Below, piece after piece: positions 11,501 to 21,100 of a stretch of 64,000 nucleotides of DNA; the first letter of the stretch is position 1, and each line of letters begins with the position of its first letter. Made by a program: the position numbers and the translations under genes. Below the pieces are notes generated by a model. It had not been told where the DNA came from. It made no database searches and saw only the letters and a list, made by a program, of their open reading frames with translations. The stretch is from Branchiostoma floridae (taxonomy: Eukaryota > Chordata > Leptocardii > Amphioxiformes > Branchiostomatidae): the NCBI RefSeq assembly GCF_000003815.2, contig NC_049997.1, forward strand, positions 9,575,060 to 9,639,059, given 5' to 3'.

Positions 11501-12277
11501 CAGTATGGCCAAGGTGGTGGCTACGCACAGGGCGGCTCCTATCAGTATGGCGGCCAGGCTGGCGGCGGCTCGGCTGCAGACGCAGCATTCCTCGAGCGCA
11601 TTCGCCAACTCCGCGGCGAGTCTAGCAGTTCGCCTGTCAACACCTACAGCTACCAGTTCTACCGGAACAGGAGGAGGCGTCAGGCACCTGGCGGCGGATT
11701 CGCGACGTGCGCGTCTCCATTTGCATACGCCAACCAGGACATCAACACCATTCCTATCTCCAGCCTGATCTGTGAGGCCATCCTATTCGTCGACAACGGA
11801 ATCGCCGTCCTCATCGGAGAAGTTGCAGAGATGCCCTGCAACATCACCACGGAGATCGGCATTGGCAAGTTCTGGGTGACGCCCCAAGGGGCCGTGATCA
11901 AGTTCGGCGAGAGCGACGACCGCGTGAAGGTGTCTGACGACGGTACCCTGAGCATCGACGAGGTGGCAGAGGAGGACGCAGGTCCGTACGTGTGCATGGG
12001 GGGAGAGCTGCCGGAGATTTACTTCCTGAACTATGTGAGGGAGGTTACCACGATTCCACCACCGCCGGCAACCGAGGCACCGATCGTGGAAGTGGGGGGT
12101 GGAGCCCCTGAATTCCCCGAGGGAGGATTTGACTTCCCAGAGCCATCATTCCCAGAGGAAGAGGATTTGCCACCGTTCCTGCCAGGCGGGGAAGAGTTTC
12201 CGTTCCCCGATGGCGGAGAGTTCCCCGACTTTCCCGAACTCTTTCCTCCGGAGCCATTCCGCGACGGAAGAAAGTAA
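8537..12277 (+). CDS. Secreted LRR-Ig protein with Gly/Tyr/Gln repeats
   Basis: One uninterrupted 1246-residue reading frame. A hydrophobic signal peptide (about 1-19, ending VSVAQ) is followed by an LRRNT (CPQDCFC), a leucine-rich block (about 60-190) and an incomplete LRRCT; a second LRR block with a good LRRCT (NPWSCDCN); an I-set-like Ig domain (about 455-535, YVCIADN); a third LRRNT (CPKVCRC, from 539), a longer LRR block to about 800 and a truncated LRRCT (NPWHCDCN); a QYGGG-type repeat (about 870-1015); a furin-like site RNRRRRQ at 1043; a second Ig-like domain (about 1075-1165, YVCMGG); and a Pro/Glu/Phe-rich tail. No transmembrane helix is seen, so secretion or matrix deposition is likely. 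LRR plus Ig architectures are known to be expanded in amphioxus; this exact combination I do not recognise. The ATG is the first in frame after a splice acceptor at 8475. Partners are unknown. Confidence 0.93.
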   Translation: MWKIVGFMLLVAVQVSVAQRQPGRGRGSVAGCPQDCFCYPNNVAYCRNMASIPVGLNPRTRGLLIADSSLTTIPKNAFMGLPYLIELNITDNLVSSIHPDAFNGLKKLKRLDLSNNKLKTFPGAALAKISKGLTSLSVGGNLVAGSLKADSFKDMDALEVLYMFNTNFTTIPDGLFASLKKLAVLDLSKNNFESLPEAAIKGLDNLKEIIMFGNPFACNKDASWLSGWIEKNPPEIGAGPTCMDPPRFAGYAAAALPSEALSAEYEMVTIDCTVEATPPPEGDGRPAPVQAASIKGLIWKCPGTTVLKAGQFEEYTDLEELDISGNGIVDIEPGAFSSLNKLRVLYLSGNLMTRMKAPVLNDLKSLEIFDVSGNKFTYLPADIKERLPKIKFIVGYNNPWSCDCNLAANMDLIAHYFHEIPAICAAPQELEGREVREVPEEAMICTPPVITFIDEYVTVKEGGDAFLNCEISGLPVPPARWKTPDGKVVTIDEPVGNKEVLGNGTLWIKSVTGDDGGNYVCIADNGGGIARGNATLRVCPKVCRCLDILTVHCFDDEVSKIPSDTRLFLMLGTDLTEVKKGLFKDLKNLEELDLDNNQITDIETGSFEDLSNLRLLFLYRNAMEKLQSGLFKGMTNLLQIYLSSNNITTVEDGAFEGLENLQLIQLHKNQIEQIGDGAFKGLPTLIDLDLHLNNLSIIPGKAISSLSNLKRIQLFENRITIVKEDDFKDLENLQMIYLQNNFIQVIENGAFANLPALQWLDLSGNGIVVIPAGVFKGLDALQRLDLSNNALVTLPASLRTELPSLKFVIGAGNPWHCDCNMIALRGWFGYSADQPAPPGAGPVSGEPPYRPYYEPDPLLNQEFVQYAGQAPFGGQYGGGQYGGGQYGGQYGGGQYGGGQYGGGQYGGGQYGGGQYGGGQYGGGQYGGQYGGGQYQYGAGGGSYGQQYQYGAGGGGYDYSQQYGGYGGQQGGGYDYSQQYGGGAAGGSYQYGQGGGYAQGGSYQYGGQAGGGSAADAAFLERIRQLRGESSSSPVNTYSYQFYRNRRRRQAPGGGFATCASPFAYANQDINTIPISSLICEAILFVDNGIAVLIGEVAEMPCNITTEIGIGKFWVTPQGAVIKFGESDDRVKVSDDGTLSIDEVAEEDAGPYVCMGGELPEIYFLNYVREVTTIPPPPATEAPIVEVGGGAPEFPEGGFDFPEPSFPEEEDLPPFLPGGEEFPFPDGGEFPDFPELFPPEPFRDGRK
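11153..11345 (+). repeat. In-frame QYGG(G) minisatellite
   Basis: A tandem coding repeat of 12- and 15-bp units (CAGTACGGTGGTGGA) giving about twelve consecutive QYGG or QYGGG units. It grades into degenerate QYQYGAGGG and YDYSQQYGG units up to about 11570. Several neighbouring units are almost identical, so length polymorphism is likely. Confidence 0.9.
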
Positions 12278-15035
12278 AGGACTGACATGAAGAACTGTGA
12301 GTAATTTGTTATTGGGTGTGAGGAAAAGAATAAGATGAAGACGAGAAGCCCACTCTCTGTTATCTACAGATACTGTACCAGAATTGTTAAAATCATTTTT
12401 ACACCTCAAGCTGATACTGTCAAAATAAGAAGCTATACACACTGTGCATAAAATCCATAGATTCACCTCCATGAGGATACTTATACTGCATAGGGAGAAA
12501 TCTGGCTTCTTTAGAAACACTGAGAAAACAAAATGAGACACAATTGTCACTTACACACTCACAAAATGGAAACAAACAGATTTGCCTGATCTAGAACAGC
12601 CAGGGTTTCCTTACATTCCATTGTAGTAGAAGTAAAAGACAAAAAACTGCCAAGCGTTACAGAAATTTCTTAACAGTCTTCAAGAAAATGTCAAATTTTG
12701 ACTGCTTAATCATCTATAAGTTCAGGTATAGAACAATGCTGGTTGGCTAGCTGTAAAATTGTTACATACATGTATTGGAGTTGATAGTATGCAACAAGAG
12801 GGTAGCTTTAAGTCTGCTTAATTGTATATTTTAGATACATTTGACCGTACGTCGCAAGCAGGACTTGAAAAACTGACTTTTCAGGCTTCAGTCCCATAAA
12901 TATCCGTAGATGGATTCAAAATACACGTAGTAATGTGTTAAAAAATAGTGGTATGTTATTTTTTTTCTATCTGGATATTGTATAACCTAGAAGCCTTTTC
13001 TGTCACAATCACAGTTATGATATTAACACTTTTGTCTCAGAGGCATTTTTGTATTAAACTCAATGTAATGTGCTGCAACTGTTGGTCATAGTCTGTCCTC
13101 TGTATTTTTGTCCTCAATATTCATGCCGAATGGCCTTGATGCATTATAAGATTTTTTAGTCCTATACCGGGTGTCAGTAATACATTGTAAACCCAAGAAA
13201 GTTCTATGTCTCACTCTTCTGCCCCTTCCGTATTGGTATTAACTTGTCATGTAAATATCAACCGAAGTAAGAATAGGTTGATTTTCCCCCGACACCCTTA
13301 CTGATTGTCTTCACATTATCTTATGCGTGGTAGAGCCCTTATACATGTAATATGCAAGTTTCTTTGCTAACAATTAATCTCCAAGTAGATATTTGGGATT
13401 TGGCAGAGAGTCACTCACTGCAGCCAGAAAGCCGTACAACATTCAACATCTGCTAGGAAAATTGATATGAAAACATTCTGTGAATCTTTATATACTGAGG
13501 CATTAGTAGGTCAAAAGACATTTAATTTTAGTGCAAATTCTAATAAGACATATTGACAACTTATATTTTAAGCCAATTGCACCCAAGTCAACAATTTGAT
13601 TTCTTAATGCATAAGACTGTATATAATCCTTAAATCTTAAGCTCACTAAAATGGCTGATTGGCTACCAATTCTCTATTAGTTACGAGGATAGGCAGCTGT
13701 TGAGAAAGCAAAATTAGGGGATAAAATGCTGATAAAATGCTGTCTTTGCCTTTTTATACCAAAATACATGATTTTAGCTTCCATTCTACATCCACATACT
13801 ACCGAGTCTATTTACCAAAAACGGTCCATCTATTCACGTCCACATTCTTTCAACTACAGACAAACACACAACATGTACTTCAATTGCTCCAACCTTTCCT
13901 CATATACTGTGAATCTGTGATATACATGTATCACACAAAATGGGGATTTCACAATATGTCTGATGTATAATTATTAGTATAAATCACAGTATAATATACA
14001 TACTATAGTATCTGTTTTGTACAACAGACTTAGTTTGGCCACACAAAGTTGATTTCATACACAACAACCTTACTCTTTTTGTCAGATGGTCAAATGACAA
14101 GTGACGTGCTGGAGAAATCACTTTAGCCCTTCATAAATCTACTACAGAATATTACTGGTATAAGCATCACCAAAATACATTTGTAAGTACTTTGTCCAAA
14201 CTGCAAAAGAAAATGCAATGGACAAATGAAATCTGGTCTACGGGGACTAGATGGTCACTACATACAAGATTCTATATAATTGTATATGCTTGCGTAAATG
14301 GAAAAAGTTATGTAAGGACCACCAAAGAGTGGCCACAGCTGACTTGGTTTGGCCACACAAAGTTGATTTGATACACAGCAACCTTACTCTTTTTGTCAGA
14401 TGATCAAATAGTAGTGTCAGCTTGGAGAAATCACTTTAACCCTTCATAAAATTAGATCAATGATGGTATAGGCATCACCATGTTGACCAAAAATATTAAT
14501 TACAGTCTAAACTGTCCAAGAAGACCACTCGGGGGACCAATAGCATCTAGATTATATGTAGACTATATTGGTCTTTACACCGAGGTGGATACTTGTACAT
14601 TCATGTCCAATCATCAATACATCCCTTTTTATTATCTCCATGGAAAATGGAGATATAGTTTTGGATGTGTCTGTGTGTGTGTCTGTCTGTCTGTGTGTCT
14701 GGATTTTTGTAGTGAGCATATCTCAAGAACCTCTTGATGGATTACAATGATATTTGGTTTGTGAGTAGGTGTTGGGAAGACAAAGGTCAGGGTCAATTTT
14801 GGGCCCCCTGGTATGTGACCTTGGTACTGCAGCAGAAATTCATTTTTTGGATCTTTTGAACTGGATGTGCTATGGTTTTGATTTTGGATGGCAGATAGCT
14901 TGTGACATAAGGAATATATGGTGTATGTTTTGGCCCCCTAGCAGGTTGCTCTGGAACTGCAGGGGCATTTTTGAATGTCTGAAATCAAGTCTGTGTGGCC
15001 TAGAAAACTGAACCTAAAGCTAATATAATACTCAC
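12278..15035. other. 3' region of the LRR-Ig gene and TBC1D15 intron sequence
   Basis: No coding exon is supported. A possible ATTAAA polyadenylation signal for the LRR-Ig mRNA lies at 13053-13058. A direct duplication of about 145 bp (14031-14180 and 14343-14490, starting TTTGGCCACACAAAGTTGAT) lies further right, with a dispersed GACCAC-type repeat between the copies. If the TBC1D15-like gene continues leftwards, this is also its intron. Confidence 0.45.
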
Positions 15036-15147
15036 AGACACGAGGTCTCCAGAACTTTCCCCAAACAGCTGTAGCTCGTCAAAGGACCGAGACAGCGCCT
15101 CCGTGTCGTTCGGGGTGACCACGAACAGTCGGTTGTCGTGAGGGGAC
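15036..15147 (-). CDS. TBC1D15: TBC1D15-like last visible exon
   Basis: 112 nt, phase 2 in, phase 0 out (acceptor TTTCCGCAG, donor GTGAGT). It encodes SPHDNRLFVVTPNDTEALSR and then SFDELQLFGESSGDLVS, corresponding to the family block just before 'AYGLIQ'. No following exon can be found to the left within the window. Confidence 0.82.
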
Positions 15148-18100
15148 CTGCGGAAAGAAGAGCCATCCACCAGTCAACATCCTGGACGACTTAAACATCT
15201 ATTAGTGCTACTTGTATGATATTTGGCAAACATGCAAAATTCCCAGACATTGTGACTTACGTCGTCCAAGATATCCACACTCAAAGTTCAAAATGAGACA
15301 TTTCAAAATATATCACATGTCATACACAGGGTCCAAAGTGGAAAAAAAACATTTTCCATTCAGCAAAATTTACTTAAACATCTATTAGTGCTACTCAAAA
15401 CATTTTTGGCAAACATACAAAATTCCCAGACATTGTGACTTATGCAGAAAGCAGTTACTCAAGCAAATGGATATGACTGTGGTTTCCAGTATCATATCCA
15501 GTTGCCAGTGAGAGTAAGTGTTACTTTGAACATTTTATTGCCTGGTTGTCTAACTCTAACTACACATGAATCATCAATGCATTGTGACCTATGTGTCAAA
15601 ATGTAACAAAATTTCCACATTCCTTACGTGACAAAATAATAATTCCACACTCAAAGTACAAAATAAGACATTTCAATCACTTCGTTGTTCTTAATACATC
15701 ACAAGTGTCATATTCAGGATCCAAAGTGGAAAAAGAGAATTAAATGCAGCAAAATTGACTCAAACATCTACAAGTACTACTTAGAGATATTTGGCAAAGA
15801 TACAAAATTCCCAGACATTTTGACTTCCAAAAGCAGTTACTGGATATGATTTGGGTTTCCAGTTGCTAAAGTACATGCTATCTGGCATATCTCATTCCCT
15901 CAATGTCTAACCATTATTGACATATTGTGACATGGTCCTGCATGTGCCTAAATGTGGCAAAATACCCACATTTCTATTTAGCTTTAAGTTCAAAATGAGA
16001 CATCTCAGCAACTTATTCTTGACACATCACAAGTGTCATACACAGGGTCCAAAGTGGAAAAAAAAAAGATTTCCATTCTGCAAAATTAAGGACTGGCACT
16101 GTCATGATTGACATCCCCATTGTTGTACCCTACAGTCGACACATATTCCACATTCTGAAACAGTACAGGTGGCACGGTGGTCTTGTGGTTTGGGTTGTTG
16201 ACTTGGAATCTAAAGGTTCTGGGTTTGATTCCTTTGCTAGCCCCCCAATGCTATGCAGTGCTTGAAATACCCACTTGCACACTTGCAAATGCAACCACAT
16301 ATTGCTTGGTGCAACTTAATTTTAAATCCAAGTAGCTTAGTGCGCAACCTGAAATTTAATGCAGGAGACCAGTGTTTGAGCAGAGTCACACCTCAAGCAC
16401 ATCTAAGAACCCACTACACTTGAAAAGGGTAGATGACCATTCTGGTGTGAGTGGATCAAGCATATCGCTACCTATCTGGTCTTGTACATATTATACAAAA
16501 CTGGTGTGTTTATGCTCAATAGCCATTTAGATTTACCGGTCAAGCGGATCAAACAAAAGGTGGTGACACAAGATTTGACTATCTCAGATCTCCAGAGTTA
16601 TCATTTACCACAATAGAAAACCTATTGATTGTGTACTGTATGACATGTAAACGTGAGAGCATACTTCCTCCTCTGTTGACTACTACGTTGTCTCCAACGC
16701 CTTCGTGCCCCCGGTTGTTTTGTCACTGTTCGACGTCTTTCCATCTGTGCTAACAAGTTCATTGGAACAAGCACTACCAGGTATTTAACTGTTACAATAG
16801 CTGTTTTCCCAATGTACACGTAGACAGATCATAGGTTGTCTTTCTTTTGTAGTTTGGTGTTTTGAAAGTCAGAGGCATCCATCCGTTTACAGCACAAATC
16901 AATATTTGGGTGTAAGAATCCGAAACAGAAGTAAATATTTCAAGAAAAAAATTGAAAATCACAACCAAAGCAGAAATGATTATGATCTATAGAACATCAT
17001 GAAAGCAAAATTCTTAAATTAAAGGACACATTTACTCCTGTGAAAATTCTTTTCCTTTGAACGCCCCCAAATAGAGATGGTATAGTCCAATGCTAGAGGG
17101 CACAAAGCAGCTGTTGACAACAAGGATGTGGCATTTTGGATCAATAAAAACAGCGTTTTGACCTTTTATTCAAGTTCTACCTCATAAAGTTTATACTAAC
17201 AGGGAAAAGGCACTGGAAGGGGGCCAAATCCACAGGTTGACAAAAAGTGCCTAACTCAGTAACTACTGTACCATGTGTACCAACCCAGTTATACCTAACT
17301 TTCTGGCCATACTCTTAGATGTGTTAATAGGTATAGTCATGATCATATAAGTCATAGCTTTTGAACGGCGTTTTCACTATCTATTGTAGAGAGCCTTTGT
17401 CAAGGAATGAAGAATCCACTGCTTCTGTGACGTCACATTATATAGATAGCACACATGACTCGATAAGCAGTTGAAGGAATATACACATTGAAACTCACAC
17501 AAGCTACCATAAACAAAGACTCCTTCAAAGGACACAATAATTTTGCAAATGGCGGCCTGACCTTGTGATGCTGACATATTTCTCCATGGCCTTCATCATG
17601 GCCTTGCTGCCGCCCTCGTGGAAGTGCAGGGCTGGTAAGGTCGCGCCGTCCTTGAGCACGAACAGCAGGTAGGACCAGCCCAGGCTGGGGCTGGACCGGC
17701 GGATGGACTTCAGCTCCAAGAGAGAGAAGTTGATGGCGTATCTGTTCTTCTTTGCATGGAAGTTCACCGACTCTGTGGTAAAGACATGAGAAATTATGTG
17801 ACGACAAAGAATAGTAAAGACACCTTCAACCCAGTCCATAATAGATTCGCATGTAATTATCTCCAAAGCAGGACTGTCTCCAGGATCCGTCCCTCCATCC
17901 CAGAACGGAAATTTGCTCATTTGGATGGAAAAAATATCACCCTATCCGTCCCAAAAACTGAACTTCATGACATGAAACTGTTAAAAATCTGTTTTCATAG
18001 GCATGACATGATTGACAGGGAAAATCAACAACATTGGCTCCCAAATAATGAGTGGGATGGAAAGAAATTTAAAGCTGGAGACAGCCCTGCTCCAAAGCCA

Positions 18101-21100
18101 GATATACATATGACAGATAGTCACACAAAAATTACAAACAGAATTCTTGACACAATCTAAATGTATGAAACACACATGCATATTGTTGATACATTACATC
18201 ATAAAACTGTAATAAAAGTCCTAACATTTCTCTCTGATTCTTATATACAGCACCTTGCCCGCATCTTACACAATACAACTTGGGGAGGCTTAGAAAACCA
18301 GGTTGAAGTTCCCATTTTTTGTGGGCATGAACTCTAACCAGCTGTCAGAGAATCAGCTTTATCTAAAGAAAACATTTTTAGGCAACTCTCCTGATTAGCT
18401 GACAGCTGGTTAGAGGCCACGCTCACAGAAGTAGAAATCTCAGCTTGATGCTATGACTGTGAAAGGTAACAAGGACATCAAAATCTCTCTCATGGAAAAA
18501 TCTTACTTGCCAGACTGCATAAGTGGACTAGGACATGCACTTGCCCAATAAGCACATTCACTTGCCCTGGACAATCAGGCTAGCGGATTTGTCAAAACCT
18601 GGCAGAGCCTCCCCATTGTACACATTGTATAGGCTGTAGACAAGGCTACAAAGAGGAGAATGTTCTCTTCAAACACATCAAAAGAAACCTTACCAGGACT
18701 TGCCACAGTTTGCGCAGCACTTCTGTGAAAGCTCACCGTTCCCCAGGTAGGCTGTCCTGAACCTTCGCTTCCCTGTACCTCAAAATTAGACTCCTCTACT
18801 GCCTTCCAGTCTAGCAGGGCATCGAATCCACCATCCTACACCAAACCAGGGGACACAGTCATGCACCGGTCTACTCACGACTGGGAAACAACTCAAGCTA
18901 CATGTACTTACCTTGGCTCTTCACAGGGTTGCTCACTCCACCTGTTCTTGCAATAGAATAATCTTTGAAAAAGTTCAAATTATACTGTAAACCTTGCTGC
19001 GAGAAGAACTGCATGATCATTTCTTGTCCTAGGTTCCGCCGTCAGTTTGTGGACTGCCATGACCTTTTCAATTACAATTATCAAAAAAAGAAAAGGCTCG
19101 TTGTGAATTAAACATACAGAGAAAAAAACAAAACCATGACCATGAAAGCCACTCTGACAACAGTAAACCTTGCTGCCAGAAGAACTGCATGATCATTTCT
19201 TGTTCTAGGTTCCTCCATAAGTTTGTGGACTGCCATGACCTTTTCGATTACAATTATTCAAAAAAAGAAAAGGCTTGCTGTGAATTAAACATAGAGAGAA
19301 TAGACAAAACCATGACCACCACTCTGACACCAGTCCTGTTGAAGTCCCTGTGACACCACGGATACGTTAACTGTGACACTACCGAAGCAAGGATACCATC
19401 GTCTGTTTCAGATACTTCTGAACGATGGTAGTACAAATTACCTTCAACCTTGTTGTGTGATTCCCGGTCACTTTGCTATGTATCTGGTGAATCAACTGTA
19501 CTACACTTGCCTTGTCTATGTAAGAGTGGTATGTACAAAAAGGAGTTTTTTTAGTCTCGTTTTTAAACAGCAACAGTATCACTTTCAACATATTTATGGC
19601 TGCAGAGACAAATTTGGTAGCTCCTCATAACATTCCCATAGACAAGGCATACTGATCTTAACCTTTAACATGCTACTTTGCCTTCCTGCAGATTAAAGAT
19701 TCAGTACACAGGGGCAACCATAGCATGTTAAGGGTTAAATCTACGACCCAACAATGACATCACAGCCACGACAGGTTCTGGTCATTACCTGACTGGCGAG
19801 AACCGGATGCAACCGGCTGTGACTGGTGGATACTAGCATTGGTGGGACTGATAACCGCCCAGTCCGGTTCACAACCAGGGTCATACTCTGGGCTGAAGTC
19901 AGTCTCCGTTTCTGTGGGTTTCCAGTCGACATATGCCTCCAGACCCTAACAACAAGTGGGTTATGATACATGTAGATAGATAAAGAAGTAATGACCATTC
20001 TAGTAAGAATCTAATAGACAGAATAACTTCTTTCATTCCATCTGCCATTCATGGAAAATCTCATGACACCCCTGTCAAGTTTGTAAATAGAATAGCTGTT
20101 CACTTTGATTGGGAATCTGCAAATCAGAAAGAAAAAAACAAAGGTGCGTGCTAAGTTATTGTTGTACATTTCCACACACAACACAAACAAACAGTGCAAG
20201 CCTGGAAAAAGGTGATGGAATATGATAAATAATCACAAAGGAAACCAAAAGCAAACTTAAGCTTACACAACTGTATCAAATGCAATATTTCCAGATTTTC
20301 AATTCTTTCTATCAAGTGCCTTTCTTGCATTAAATTCAACAGTAAAACCAAGCTGGATGTGTTCCAGAAACTCCAAATAAGTAATGTTTCACAATTCTAC
20401 TTTAGAGACTTGGAAAAGCCAGTAAAACAGCAGTGTTCTTCTCTCCTATAAAAGAACTTCTAAATATCAAGTCTCAGCTGGCGTTCTATTAGAGAGAAAC
20501 ATCCCTCACCAATCTTCATGATATATGTCCTTTTTATGACCTTGCCCACGCATCGATCATTGATCATGACAGGGAAATGGGTTGGCAAAATACCCACATG
20601 CAATCTGCGATCCACAGGCAAGATTCTACATTATAGATTACTATTATTTGGGCAGATTCCAGCATGCTTCCCTTATTCCAAGGTGTCACAACTGCATTTA
20701 GTTTCATGTACAAAGGTTTTTCAGTAATACTGTAATTCCGTCAAAGGTAGTTGATGCATATTTGCACTTGCCAACTTTAAGTCCAAGCATGAATAAACAT
20801 CAAAGCAAGTGTGGAAAAAAACACATTCTAGTTTTAAAAAATCAGTACAATTTAGGTCAATCAGTCACACACTCTTTGGTCATTTTACCAAATTGCAAGT
20901 GGCTTATATTTGCAGGTTTGCTCTGGCCTGAAAATCATGAATATAAAATAATGTTTTTTCCTCTCTTTGTGATTTTTACAAGGCTGCATGGGAAAACAAA
21001 TTTAGATTGAGGTCAAAGAGCAGGATTATAAAAATGAAATACCCAGAAGATTGGTATGTGCCCCCAAATCAAATACATGTATGACATAAAATGCATTCAT

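Noticed and set aside
11066-11608. Minus- and alternate-frame proteins rich in Thr/Ile/Leu, His/Arg or Val/Ser
   Set aside because: These are low-complexity translations of the QYGGG minisatellite in wrong frames.
14660-14702. TGTC/TGTG tract as a microsatellite locus of note
   Set aside because: A short, impure run within a dispersed repeat; not informative.
17756-18160. 134-codon plus-strand frame opposite a TBC1D15 exon
   Set aside because: It starts in antisense exon sequence and runs through a repeat with GGATGGA/TCCATCC motifs; no family resemblance.
20011-20130. Possible extra TBC1D15 exon on the minus strand (RFPIKVNSYSIYKLDRG)
   Set aside because: It ends in a stop shortly after the acceptor, its phases do not fit, and it has no similarity to the family.
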